Origin: Massilia aquatica | Lineage (GTDB): Bacteria; Pseudomonadota; Gammaproteobacteria; Burkholderiales; Burkholderiaceae_D | Direction of reading: 5' to 3' | Length of the DNA stretch: 64,000 nt | Assembly (NCBI RefSeq): GCF_011682045.1 | Contig: NZ_VVIW01000009.1 | Coordinates: 124,001 to 188,000 of the forward strand | Shown here: positions 46,065 to 55,554 of the stretch, one piece after another | Layout of the letters: each line of letters begins with the position of its first letter | How positions within the stretch are numbered: position 1 is the stretch's first letter | Translations under genes and position numbers: made by a program | The notes under the pieces: model-generated | Seen by the model: the letters and a program-made list of their open reading frames with translations, nothing else | Databases searched by the model: none | What the model was told of the DNA's origin: nothing

Positions 46065-46155
46065 CGTCGCCCCCGCGAAGGCGGGGGTCCATAGCACCTT
46101 TGCTCAACGGTGCTATGGATCCCCGCCGAGGGCCGCCTTGGCGCGGGGACGACGG
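46065..46155. repeat. Composite palindromic repeat between bfr and the PfkB gene
   Basis: Two palindromic units face each other. The left has CGTCGCCCCCGC-gaag-GCGGGGG (46065-46087). The middle has CCATAGCACC (46089-46098) and its mirror GGTGCTATGG (46109-46118) around TTTGCTCAAC. The right has CCCCGCCGAGGGCCGCCTTGGCGCGGGGACGACG (about 46121-46154), an irregular stem with the CGACG end of the family. This is a BIME-like pair of REP-type units. It lies between convergent genes. Confidence 0.75.
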
Positions 46156-46181
46156 TTTCCCATGTAGCGCTTGGAACTGCC

Positions 46182-47108
46182 TCACCTACTCCGCCAGCGC
46201 GCCACCCAGTTGTCGTAAAACCCCAGGCTCCTCGGAATCGCCCCCGGAATCGCGCACACCGCGCCGGCGAATTCATTGGCGCGCGCCAGGGTCGTCTCCA
46301 GCGCCCAGCCGCGCACGCGCCCGAGCAAAAAGATCGCCGAAAACGCGTCCCCGGCCCCCACCGCATCGATCACGAACGGCGGCGGCGGATTGTCGCGATG
46401 GACGATCACCTCCCCATCGGCCCCGAAGTACACCGAACCGCGATGGCCCAGGGTCACGATCAGCGCTTCCAGTCCGAAGATCTGCACCAGCACCGCGCAC
46501 GCCGCGCGCACCTCGTCGCCATCGAGCGGCGGCTCGGACGGATGGATATCCACATACCACGCGAACAGCGACTCCAACTCTTCCTCGTTGACCTTGACGA
46601 TATCGGCCGCGTGCAGCGAGTGGAACACGCAGCGCTCGTCGAACTGGCCTTCGCGCAGGTTCAAGTCGAGGTAGCGCGTGGCGTCGCTGGCATCTAACAG
46701 CGCATACAGCGTGTCGCGCGAGCGCGGGCAGCGCTGCGCCAGGGTGCCGAAATAAATCGCCGACGCCTGCACCGATTCCAGCGCCCCCAGGGCTTGCTCG
46801 GGGTTGATGTAGTCGTAGGCCTGGCCCGGCAAGATCACGAAGCGGTGGCCGCGCACATTGCGCTCGACCACCACGCGCCCGGTTTCTTCGATCGGATCGA
46901 ACTGCAGGCCGGCGTCGGACATGGCGAAGCGTTCGAATTCGGCGCGCACGATGGCGCCGTTGCGGTCGTCGCCGATGCGGGTGATCGCCAGTTGCGGCGC
47001 CATGAACGCGGCCAGGTGGCGCGCCACGTTGAACGGCGCGCCACCCACCACCTGCTCGCCCAGGAAATCGTCGACCAGCGCTTCGCCATACACGACCGTG
47101 GTGGTCAT
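46182..47108 (-). CDS. PfkB-family carbohydrate kinase (fructokinase-like)
   Basis: A 308-residue kinase starting MTTTVVYGEALVDDFLGEQV at 47108; an extension upstream belongs to the LacI gene. The first ribokinase motif is V-G-G-A-P-F-N-V-A-R-H-L-A near residue 22; the second, with catalytic aspartate, is D-A-V-G-A-G-D-A-F-S-A near residue 255. It phosphorylates a sugar or related polyol; fructose is the default guess. Its ATG shares a base with the stop of the LacI-type gene (TGATG, 47106-47110), so regulator and kinase are translated together. No sugar transporter is next to them. Confidence 0.9.
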   Translation of the reverse strand: MTTTVVYGEALVDDFLGEQVVGGAPFNVARHLAAFMAPQLAITRIGDDRNGAIVRAEFERFAMSDAGLQFDPIEETGRVVVERNVRGHRFVILPGQAYDYINPEQALGALESVQASAIYFGTLAQRCPRSRDTLYALLDASDATRYLDLNLREGQFDERCVFHSLHAADIVKVNEEELESLFAWYVDIHPSEPPLDGDEVRAACAVLVQIFGLEALIVTLGHRGSVYFGADGEVIVHRDNPPPPFVIDAVGAGDAFSAIFLLGRVRGWALETTLARANEFAGAVCAIPGAIPRSLGFYDNWVARWRSR

Positions 47109-48133
47109 CAGCGCAGCACCAGTTCGGCGGGCAGTTGCAGCGATTCGGCCGGACGGCCCTCGATCAGCGCCATCAGCGATGCCACCAGCGCCTCGCCGGC
47201 CGCGCGCACCGGCTGGCGGATGGTGCACAGCGGCGGGTGAAAATAGCTGGCCAGCGCGATATCGTCGTAGCCGACCACCGCCACGTCGCGCGGCACCTCG
47301 CGGCCGAGCGTGCGCAAGGTGTTAATCGCGGTCATGGCCAGCAGGTCGCTGCAGGCGAACAGGCCGTCGTAGACCACGCCGCGGCGCGCCAGCTGGCGCA
47401 CCGCGTGCGCGCCATCCTGCGCCAGGAACGAGGCCGGCACGCACAGCTGCGGATCGGGCGCCAGTCCCTGCGCGGCCAACGCCTGGCAGTAGCCGCGATA
47501 GCGCTGCGCCACCTCGGCCTGGGTAATGTCGCCGATGAAGGCGATGCGGCGCCGCCCGGCCGCGAGAAGGTGGCCGGTGGCCAGCATGCCGCCGCTGGCG
47601 TTGTCGCCGCCGACGCTCACGTAGCGCTGCTGCGGCGCCTGCGCGCCCCACACCACCATCGGCACCTGGCGCGCCGCCAGCGTGTTGAGCTGTTCGTGGC
47701 GGCGCCACTGGCCGATCAGGATGATGCCGGCCACGCGCCCGGTGTCGAACGGCGTGGCGGCGGCGTCCAGCTGCTCGGCGTCGACGCGCGAGAGCAGCAG
47801 GTCGAAGCCGCGCGCGTTGAGCGCATCGGCCAGGCTGCCCAGCAGGCTGAGAAAAAACGGATCGGACAGCTCCTGGCGCACGCCAGCGTCGTACGGCACC
47901 ACCACGCCCACCGTGCGGTTCTGCTTGAGGCGCAGGTTTTGCGCGCCGATGTTGATTGTGTAGTTGAGCGAGCTGGCCAGCGCCAGGATGCGCGTGCGGG
48001 TGTCTTCGCTGACCAGGGTGCTGCGGTTGAGCGCGCGCGACACGGTGGCCTTCGACACCCCGGCCAGGCGCGCGATGTCGGCCATCTGCAAGCGTTTTCG
48101 CAGGGCGGCGCCGTGCGTGGGAATCGCGTCCAT
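47108..48133 (-). CDS. LacI-family transcriptional regulator
   Basis: A 341-residue repressor. The N-terminal helix-turn-helix M-A-D-I-A-R-L-A-G-V-S-K-A-T-V-S-R-A-L-N-R lies at about residues 17-37, with the hinge region near residue 60. The sugar-binding periplasmic-binding-protein-like domain (T-V-G-V-V-V-P-Y-D-A-G, V-A-G-I-I-L-I-G, F-A-C-S-D-L-L-A-M-T-A-I-N-T-L) follows. It likely controls the adjacent PfkB kinase, with which it overlaps by one base, in response to the sugar. Starts 8 bases after the GST gene at 48142. Confidence 0.93.
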   Translation of the reverse strand: MDAIPTHGAALRKRLQMADIARLAGVSKATVSRALNRSTLVSEDTRTRILALASSLNYTINIGAQNLRLKQNRTVGVVVPYDAGVRQELSDPFFLSLLGSLADALNARGFDLLLSRVDAEQLDAAATPFDTGRVAGIILIGQWRRHEQLNTLAARQVPMVVWGAQAPQQRYVSVGGDNASGGMLATGHLLAAGRRRIAFIGDITQAEVAQRYRGYCQALAAQGLAPDPQLCVPASFLAQDGAHAVRQLARRGVVYDGLFACSDLLAMTAINTLRTLGREVPRDVAVVGYDDIALASYFHPPLCTIRQPVRAAGEALVASLMALIEGRPAESLQLPAELVLR

Positions 48134-48141
48134 CGCCCCGC

Positions 48142-48750
48142 TTAAAAGGGAACGGTGTCTTTGAACGATTGGCGCTCGGAGAGCTTGTCGAACAGCTTGG
48201 CCAGGTTGGGGTAGTCGCCGCGCCAGTCGATCTCGGGAAAGCGGAAGGCGATCCAGCCGAGCGCGCAGCCGACCGCGACATCGGCCAGGGTGTAATGGTT
48301 GCCCTTGCAGAAAGGCGACTCGCCCAGGTTGGCCGACAGCACGGCCAGGCCCGCGTGGACCTTGCCCATCTGGCGTTCGATCCAGGCGGCGCTCTGCTGC
48401 TCTTCCGGACGCAGGGTTTTTTCAAGGCGCACCAGCACGGCGGCATCGAGCACGCCATCGGCCAGCGCTTCCCAGACCTTGATGTCGGAGCGGTCGCGCC
48501 CGTTCGGCGGGAGCAGCTTGCAGACCGGTGTGAGGGTGTCGATGTACTCGACAATGACGCGCGAATCGTACATCGAGCTGCCGTCTTCCATGATCAGGCA
48601 CGGCACCTTGCCCAGCGGATTGGACAGATGAATCTTGGTTTCGGCGGTCCAGACGTTCTCGAGCTCAAGATCATAGTCGAGCTTTTTCTCGGCCATGACG
48701 ACACGAACCTTGCGGACAAACGGACTGGCGGTGGAACCGATGAGTTTCAT
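48142..48750 (-). CDS. Glutathione S-transferase family protein (YibF-like)
   Basis: A 202-residue soluble protein. The N-terminal thioredoxin domain has M-K-L-I-G-S-T-A-S-P-F-V-R-K-V-R, the glutathione-site L-G-K-V-P-C-L and S-R-V-I-V-E-Y-I-D motif; the C-terminal helical domain has T-L-A-D-V-A-V-G-C-A near residue 155. Similar to E. coli YibF. Substrate unknown. Adjacent to the LacI gene but probably unrelated to sugar metabolism; divergent from purB with about 187 bases between starts. Confidence 0.9.
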   Translation of the reverse strand: MKLIGSTASPFVRKVRVVMAEKKLDYDLELENVWTAETKIHLSNPLGKVPCLIMEDGSSMYDSRVIVEYIDTLTPVCKLLPPNGRDRSDIKVWEALADGVLDAAVLVRLEKTLRPEEQQSAAWIERQMGKVHAGLAVLSANLGESPFCKGNHYTLADVAVGCALGWIAFRFPEIDWRGDYPNLAKLFDKLSERQSFKDTVPF

Positions 48751-48868
48751 AGATGCTTAGGGTGAACGATTGGCTCACAGTATAGCATCGCGCCCGCCCT
48801 CCGATGGGCTCGAAACCGGCCGCTTGCGCATGCCAGCAACACCGGCTTGACAAGGCGGCCGGTGGTAA

Positions 48869-50317
<1,449 letters not shown>

Positions 50318-50340
50318 GCCGTTCTTTAGCGCTGTGTTGC

Positions 50341-50364
50341 AAAACGGGCCTGCGGGCCCGTTTT
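50341..50364 (+). terminator. Terminator after purB
   Basis: Stem AAAACGGGCC / GGGCCCGTTTT with loop TGC and a T-run formed by the right arm. 23 bases after the purB stop. Confidence 0.9.
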
Positions 50365-50458
50365 ACATTCGCTTACGACTGATACGGGATTCGGTCTAGC
50401 TGCCGGAGGTTCCCTACGTTAATCTTTTACTCAAGATCAAACGAACAGGAGCACTATC

Positions 50459-51058
50459 ATGGAACAGGTCAACAACACTCTCTCGCGTATTCACCCATTG
50501 ATGGCGGCGGCGGCGGTTTCGGTCATCGCTGTCAGCGTGGCGGGCACGGCGGCGATCACCGGCCTGCTTCCAAACTCCAAGGCCGACACCGCTGTAGCAG
50601 CGGCGCCGCAGGCACTGGTGGCACCGCAGGCGCTGGCGGCCCCGGCCCTCGTAGCCCCAACCGCGCCGGTGCTGGTGGCGCAAGCGGCACCAACCGCGCA
50701 GCAACTGGCTGACGCACAGATGCTGGTAGCCAAATATTCGCCACCAGTCGCTCAGCCGGCCCCGGAACCGGAGCGTGTGTACCAGCAACCAGCCGTAAAG
50801 AAAGTCGTGCACCGTGCGCCGCAGCACACCCGCGTTGCCCAGCGCCAGGAGTCAAACTACCGCGCGCAGCCAGCCTATCGCACGGAGCCGGTGCAGCAAG
50901 CGAGCGGCCCTAACTACGTGGGCATCGGTACCGGCGCCGTCATTGGCGGCCTGATCGGTAATCAGATCGGCGGCGGCAAGGGCAAGAAAATTGCCACGGT
51001 GGCTGGCGTGATCGGTGGCGGCTTCCTCGGCAACGAAATCGCCAACCGCAACAAGTAA
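50459..51058 (+). CDS. Glycine-zipper 2TM-domain protein
   Basis: A 199-residue exported or membrane protein. MEQVNNTLSRIHPLMAAAAV leads into a hydrophobic helix (VIAVSVAGTAAITGLL) that may anchor it. An alanine/proline-rich central linker and a tyrosine/glutamine-rich segment follow, then a C-terminal glycine-zipper G-I-G-T-G-A-V-I-G-G-L-I-G-N-Q-I-G-G-G-K-G and V-A-G-V-I-G-G-G-F-L-G. Such domains (Rick_17kDa_Anti-type) insert two helices in the envelope. Function unknown; it stands alone with an SD CAGGAG 7 bases before the ATG. Confidence 0.88.
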   Translation: MEQVNNTLSRIHPLMAAAAVSVIAVSVAGTAAITGLLPNSKADTAVAAAPQALVAPQALAAPALVAPTAPVLVAQAAPTAQQLADAQMLVAKYSPPVAQPAPEPERVYQQPAVKKVVHRAPQHTRVAQRQESNYRAQPAYRTEPVQQASGPNYVGIGTGAVIGGLIGNQIGGGKGKKIATVAGVIGGGFLGNEIANRNK

Positions 51059-51067
51059 ACGACGATT

Positions 51068-51095
51068 CGTCGTTCCCGCCTTCGCGGGAAAGACG
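51068..51095. repeat. Palindrome of the GTCGT-CCCGC family
   Basis: CGTCGTTCCCGC (51068-51079), loop CTTC, and GCGGGAAAGACG (51084-51095). One position in the stem is mismatched. Same core as the units at 13291, 23754 and 46065. It lies just after the glycine-zipper gene. Confidence 0.75.
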
Positions 51096-51145
51096 GATCA
51101 TCATGAAGCGTTACTTCTTATTGTTCCGGCTTTACGAATTTCCCA

Positions 51146-51568
51146 TTATTCAATATGCACATCCTCGCCAACTATCCGGTTAAGTAATTTCCGCAGCATA
51201 TTCTTCGCCGCGCTGTTGGCCCTGGCGCCGTAGCGCTGATGCAGCAGCAGCAATGCGTGCCACGCCGACAGAAATGCCGCATCGTGCGCTAAAACTTGCT
51301 TCGACTCAGCCCAGCGCGCCTCGCAATCGGCAATTTTCTGCTCCACCACATGGCCGTCGCGCCAACAAGCGCCGCACAACACGCGCTGGACGCCGATATG
51401 CGCCTTCTTGACCTCATAGACGATCTTCTGCTCGGCGGCGCTGAACAGCGCATCCTTGCTACAGTAGCGGCAACGGTAGGCCTTGTCGCTATAGTGCGTA
51501 CGGAACGACGCCGCCACCGCCGCCTGGCTTTGTTCCGACCACTGGCGCGGATCGGCCGGCCGTGGCAA
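51146..51568 (-). CDS. Zinc-ribbon domain protein, start uncertain
   Basis: About 140 residues; the TTG at 51568 (PRPADPRQWSEQSQ) is a candidate start, but no ATG and no clear SD are visible, and the in-frame stop upstream is that of the TonB receptor gene. The domain is a C-x-x-C plus C-x-x-C zinc ribbon: Y-R-C-R-Y-C-S-K-D-A, F-S-A-A-E-Q, and V-L-C-G-A-C-W-R-D, resembling the zf_Tbcl/probable zinc-ribbon family. The helical C-terminal part is full of leucines. Role unknown. It follows the receptor gene on the same strand, 24 bases apart. Confidence 0.65.
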   Translation of the reverse strand: MPRPADPRQWSEQSQAAVAASFRTHYSDKAYRCRYCSKDALFSAAEQKIVYEVKKAHIGVQRVLCGACWRDGHVVEQKIADCEARWAESKQVLAHDAAFLSAWHALLLLHQRYGARANSAAKNMLRKLLNRIVGEDVHIE

Positions 51569-51592
51569 GCGGGGGCGGCGCTTTTTTCTTCT

Positions 51593-53515
51593 TCAATGCA
51601 TCCACACCAGCTTGACCGCCACTTCGCGCGGCACCTCGCTGCGCGTGGCCAGCGCGCCATATTCGGCATGCGCGCCGTTCAGGTTGTGCCCGGACACCGA
51701 CAGTTCCATATCGCGCCGCACGCGCCAGCCGAAACGCGCGTCCAGTGCGCGGTAGCCGGGCACCTGGTCGCTCTCGAGCCGCGCCACCTTGCGCACGGCC
51801 AGCTCAATCTCCTTATCGCCCGACAAGATGAAGGTGGAACGCAGCTGCGCCGTATGCGAGGGATCGCGTCCGCTGGTGCGCGGCGCCGGCTCGTCGTTGC
51901 TGCCCGGCTTGAGCGCAAAGCGCTGGTGCAGCGCCAGCCAGCCCGCGCTCAGGCGCCACCACGGCGTGGCCTGGTAGCTGCCCCACATTTCGATGCCGCG
52001 CGACTTGCCTTCCATCTTGCTGTCGAAGGTCAAAAAGCTGCCCGTCGCGTCCACTTCCTGGGTGCGCAAATGGTCGTAGCGGTTGTGGAACACAGTAGCC
52101 GAGATCGACAGCGCCGGCAGCGGCTGACCGCGATAGCCGAGCTCGAACACCTTGGCCACTTCGGCGCGTACCTGCGGCCCGCCGCGCAGCAGATACGGGG
52201 CGGTGCCGGGAATAAAAGTGTCGGCGTCGAGGCGCGAGGGCGCGCGCACCGTGCGCGACACGCCGCTCCAGAACGCATGCTGCGGCGCGACCTGCCATGC
52301 CAGGCGCATGCTGGGCAGGAACTCGGCACCGGTGTAGTCGTTGTGCTCGACCCGCGCACCCACGACCAGGCGCAGGTTCTCGCGCAGCGCCAGCTCGTTC
52401 TGGCCAAACAGGCTGGCCCAGTTCTGCCCGACCTTGGCCGGCAGAAAGGCCACCGTCTCGCTGTTGGTGACCTCATCCCAGGTATGGCGCAGATTCGCCC
52501 CCCACACCAGTTGCCCGAAACGGTTGGCCGGCAAGCTGTGCTGGAATTGCAGGTCGGCCACCTGGATGCGCTCGGCGTACGTCGGCGGCACGTCGCGCTC
52601 GCTATGGTCGATGTAGCCTTGCAGCATCAGGCTGCCGCCGGCATCCAGGGCGTGGGTCCAGCGCGCCGTCAGGCTGGCGCCGGACGAGCGCACCGTTCCC
52701 AGGTCGAGCTTGGTGCCGGTGGTGATCGCACCCGGCTCCGGCTGGTCGAGCGCGCCGCGGTAGGCATTGCCGTGCACGCTGAACAGGTCGGCGCCGCTGC
52801 CCCAGTCGCGCCGCATGCCGGCCTGCCACTGGTGGCGCGCATCGTTGACCGGCGCGCCGCCGGCCAGCTCGGTATGGCGCTCGTTGAGATAAGTCGCCTG
52901 CAGGCGCCAGTCGCCGCTGCCCTGGCGCACCGCCACATGGTTGCCGCGCTCGCCGGCGCGCAGCGCCACCAGGCTGCCCCGGGTGGCGCTGCTGGCGCGC
53001 GTGGTGATGTTGATGACGCCGTTGACGGCATTGACGCCCCACAAGGTGCCGCCGGGGCCGCTGATGACTTCGATCCGTTCTATGTCTTCGAGCATGACTT
53101 GCTGGGCATCCCAGGTCACCCCGGAAAAGAACGGCGAATACACCGAGCGCCCGTCGATCAGCACCAGCAATTTGTTGGGAACAGTGTTGCGGCTGCTGTT
53201 AAAGCCGCGCGCGCTGATCGCGTAGCCGTAGCCGCTGGTCTGCGCCACCTGCAAATTGGGCGCCAGCCGCAGCGCTTCGGGCACGGTCGCCGCGCCCGAG
53301 CGGCGGATGTCGTCGGCGGTAATCACGAACACCGAGGCGGCGGCGGCGGCCAGGCGTTCCGGCTTTTTCGATACCGACGTGACCTGGATATTGGCCAGGT
53401 CCTCGATCGACATGTCGGCCATGGCGTCGGCCGCGACCGCCGACAGCTGGGCCACCGCAGGCAGGGCCAGCAGCAGCGGAGCGAAGGCGATCCAGCGCAC
53501 AGGTGTCATTCTCAT
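51593..53515 (-). CDS. TonB-dependent outer-membrane receptor
   Basis: A 640-residue receptor. ATG 53515 (MRMTPVRWIAFAPLLLALPA) chosen; 53509 is close. Signal peptide then plug domain: M-S-I-E-D-L-A-N-I-Q-V-T-S-V-S-K-K-P near residue 35, A-A-A-S-V-F-V-I-T-A-D-D-I-R-R-S-G-A near 55, L-V-L-I-D-G-R-S-V-Y-S-P-F-F-S-G-V near 120 and I-E-V-I-S-G-P-G-G-T-L-W-G near 150. The barrel then runs to the C-terminal aromatic end K-L-V-W-M-H. It imports a siderophore, vitamin or metal complex using TonB/ExbBD energy. No Fur box was seen upstream, so the substrate need not be iron. Confidence 0.93.
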   Translation of the reverse strand: MRMTPVRWIAFAPLLLALPAVAQLSAVAADAMADMSIEDLANIQVTSVSKKPERLAAAAASVFVITADDIRRSGAATVPEALRLAPNLQVAQTSGYGYAISARGFNSSRNTVPNKLLVLIDGRSVYSPFFSGVTWDAQQVMLEDIERIEVISGPGGTLWGVNAVNGVINITTRASSATRGSLVALRAGERGNHVAVRQGSGDWRLQATYLNERHTELAGGAPVNDARHQWQAGMRRDWGSGADLFSVHGNAYRGALDQPEPGAITTGTKLDLGTVRSSGASLTARWTHALDAGGSLMLQGYIDHSERDVPPTYAERIQVADLQFQHSLPANRFGQLVWGANLRHTWDEVTNSETVAFLPAKVGQNWASLFGQNELALRENLRLVVGARVEHNDYTGAEFLPSMRLAWQVAPQHAFWSGVSRTVRAPSRLDADTFIPGTAPYLLRGGPQVRAEVAKVFELGYRGQPLPALSISATVFHNRYDHLRTQEVDATGSFLTFDSKMEGKSRGIEMWGSYQATPWWRLSAGWLALHQRFALKPGSNDEPAPRTSGRDPSHTAQLRSTFILSGDKEIELAVRKVARLESDQVPGYRALDARFGWRVRRDMELSVSGHNLNGAHAEYGALATRSEVPREVAVKLVWMH

Positions 53516-53708
53516 GGCGTTCCAGACTATCAATGTAGCGGCCATTCCCATGCTCAATGATTGAACTGGGTCTCCGGCAATTTTACAATACGGCGTCCGC
53601 TGTACAAGGCGCGCACTATGGTAATCTGCCCTTCGCAAGCGACAATGCTGTTTATTTGGTATATTAGTCCTAGTACGAACTATTCGCACGATATCCAGGA
53701 GCAGGTCC

Positions 53709-54236
53709 ATGCAGCAACGCTACACCATCACCGCGATCATTTTTCACTGGCTCATCGCCCTGCTGATCGTCGGCGCCTTCATCATGGGCCTGGTGATGAC
53801 CGACATTCCCGGCATCACGCCCACCAAGCTCAAATATTATTCCTGGCATAAATGGGCTGGCGTGACGGTGCTGGCGCTGGCCGCCCTGCGCCTGCTGTGG
53901 CGCCTGACCCACCGCGCCCCTGCCTATCCGGCCAGCATGCCCGCCTGGCAAAAAGGCGCCGCGCACGGCCTGCACGGCGTGCTGTACCTGCTGATGTTCG
54001 CGGTGCCGCTGTCGGGTTACTTGTATACCTTGTCGGCCGGGATTCCCGTGGTGTACTTCGGCCTGTTCGAACTGCCGATCATCATTGCCGCCGATCCCGA
54101 GCTCAAGCCGGTCCTGAAAGGCGTGCACTACTGGCTCAACATGGGCCTGGCCGCCTGTGTCGCCCTGCACCTGGCGGCCGCCCTGAAACACCAGTTCATC
54201 GACCGCGACGGCGTGCTCAAGCGCATGCTGCCGTAA
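53709..54236 (+). CDS. Cytochrome b561 family protein
   Basis: A 175-residue inner-membrane heme protein with four transmembrane helices: about 8-28 (TAIIFHWLIALLIVGAFIMG), 47-65, 82-105 (LHGVLYLLMFAVPLSGYLY) and 138-158 (GLAACVALHLAAAL). Heme ligand histidines are at H13, H47, near H86 and H157. It matches the YceJ/CybB-like group, which commonly precedes yceI genes and may carry electrons from quinol in the periplasm. The gene starts 29 bases before the yceI stop codon-free start at 54266 and forms a unit with the next two. Confidence 0.9.
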   Translation: MQQRYTITAIIFHWLIALLIVGAFIMGLVMTDIPGITPTKLKYYSWHKWAGVTVLALAALRLLWRLTHRAPAYPASMPAWQKGAAHGLHGVLYLLMFAVPLSGYLYTLSAGIPVVYFGLFELPIIIAADPELKPVLKGVHYWLNMGLAACVALHLAAALKHQFIDRDGVLKRMLP

Positions 54237-54265
54237 GCCGTCCTATTGATTTCCAAGGAGATTGT

Positions 54266-54820
54266 ATGAAGTTTACCAATGGCACTTTGCTTGCCTCCCT
54301 GCTGGCCGTGGCGATCGTTGCCAGCGCCGCTCCGCTGAAAACCGATCCGGCCAAGAGCATGGTGTCGGCCTCGTTCAAGCAGATGAACGTGCCGGTCGAA
54401 GCGAAGTTCACCAAATTTGCGGCCAGCATCGATTACGACGCGGCCAAGCCGGACGCCGCCAAGGCCAGTGTCGAGATCGACACGGCCAGCCTGGACCTGG
54501 GCGATCCGCTGATGAACAAGGAAGTGGCCAAGAAGGATTGGTTCAATTCCGCGCAGTTTCCTAAAGCGAGCTTTGTCTCTTCGGGAATCAAGGCGGCCGG
54601 CCCGGGCAAGATGACGGTCACCGGCAAGCTGTCGATCAAGGGCAAGACGACCGATGTCAGCTTTCCGCTGACGGTGAAAAGCGAGGCCGGCAAGCACACC
54701 TTCGACGGCGCGCTGCCCATCAAGCGCCTCGCCTACAACATTGGCGATGGCGAGTGGAAAGACACCAGCATGGTCGCCGATGAAGTCGTCATCAAATTCC
54801 GCGTCAGCGCGGCGCAGTAA
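54266..54820 (+). CDS. yceI: YceI family protein, copy 1
   Basis: A 184-residue periplasmic lipocalin-like protein with a signal peptide (MKFTNGTLLASLLAVAIVAS). The YceI core is clear: A-K-F-T-K-F-A-A-S-I-D-Y-D, V-E-I-D-T-A-S-L-D-L-G-D-P-L-M-N-K, W-F-N-S-A-Q-F-P-K-A-S-F, L-S-I-K-G-K-T-T-D-V-S-F-P-L-T-V and the end D-E-V-V-I-K-F-R. YceI proteins bind isoprenoid quinones or lipids; in vivo role is unsettled. AAGGAG lies 6 bases before the ATG; the next gene is a paralogue 64 bases on. Confidence 0.92.
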   Translation: MKFTNGTLLASLLAVAIVASAAPLKTDPAKSMVSASFKQMNVPVEAKFTKFAASIDYDAAKPDAAKASVEIDTASLDLGDPLMNKEVAKKDWFNSAQFPKASFVSSGIKAAGPGKMTVTGKLSIKGKTTDVSFPLTVKSEAGKHTFDGALPIKRLAYNIGDGEWKDTSMVADEVVIKFRVSAAQ

Positions 54821-54883
54821 GCGCACTACTTTCAAGATTCACAAGCAATTCATTTCACAAGCACTTAACTCAAGGGACACCAC

Positions 54884-55453
54884 ATGAAAATCAAGCACCT
54901 GATCATCGCCATGGCCACCGCCGCCACCGCCACCGCCAGCTTCGCCGCCGATACCTACAAGATCGACCCGACCCATACCTTCCCGAGCTTCGAAGCCGAC
55001 CACATGGGCATCTCCATCCTGCGCGGCAAGTTCACCAAGACCGAAGGCACCGTCGTGCTCGACCGGGCTGCGAAAACCGGCTCGATCGACATCACCATCG
55101 ATGCCGATTCGCTCGATTTCGGTAACGAAAAACTGAACAAGCACGCCAAGAACGAAGACATGTTCGATGTCGCCAAGTTCAAGGAAGTGACCTACAAATC
55201 GAAGTCGATCACCTACAAGGGCGACGTGCCGGTATCGGTCGAAGGCACCCTGACCCTGCACGGCGTCAGCAAGCCTGTGACGCTGACGATCAACAAGTTC
55301 AAGTGCATCATCCACCCGATGCACAAGAAGGAAGTCTGCGGCGCCGATGCCTCGGCCGAATTCAAGCGCACCGATTTCGGCATCAGCTACGCCGTGCCGC
55401 CGTTCGCACCGGAAGTCAAACTGGCGATCCAGGTCGAAGCGGTCAAGAACTGA
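54884..55453 (+). CDS. yceI: YceI family protein, copy 2
   Basis: A 189-residue paralogue. Signal peptide MKIKHLIIAMATAATATASF, then A-A-D-T-Y-K-I-D-P-T-H-T-F-P-S-F-E-A-D-H, G-S-I-D-I-T-I-D-A-D-S-L-D-F-G and L-T-L-H-G-V-S-K-P-V-T-L-T-I. Unlike copy 1 it has K-C-I-I-H-P-M-H-K-K-E-V-C-G-A, two cysteines that may pair; the D-P-x-H-T-x-x-S-F core is the standard one. It closes the cytochrome b561-yceI-yceI row and a terminator follows at 55488. Confidence 0.93.
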   Translation: MKIKHLIIAMATAATATASFAADTYKIDPTHTFPSFEADHMGISILRGKFTKTEGTVVLDRAAKTGSIDITIDADSLDFGNEKLNKHAKNEDMFDVAKFKEVTYKSKSITYKGDVPVSVEGTLTLHGVSKPVTLTINKFKCIIHPMHKKEVCGADASAEFKRTDFGISYAVPPFAPEVKLAIQVEAVKN

Positions 55454-55487
55454 TCAAGAACCGGGTCAGCCGCTTGCGGCGGACGTG

Positions 55488-55528
55488 AAAAAGCCTCGCT
55501 TCCGGTGACGGAAGCGAGGCTTTTTTTC
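55488..55528 (+). terminator. Strong terminator after the yceI pair
   Basis: AAAAAGCCTCGCTTCC (55488-55503) and GGAAGCGAGGCTTTTTTT around a GGTGAC loop. The A-run on the left makes it usable in both directions, where the minus-strand stress gene ends at 55555. Confidence 0.92.
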
Positions 55529-55554
55529 GTGCCGCTTACGTTGAAACGCCCGGC

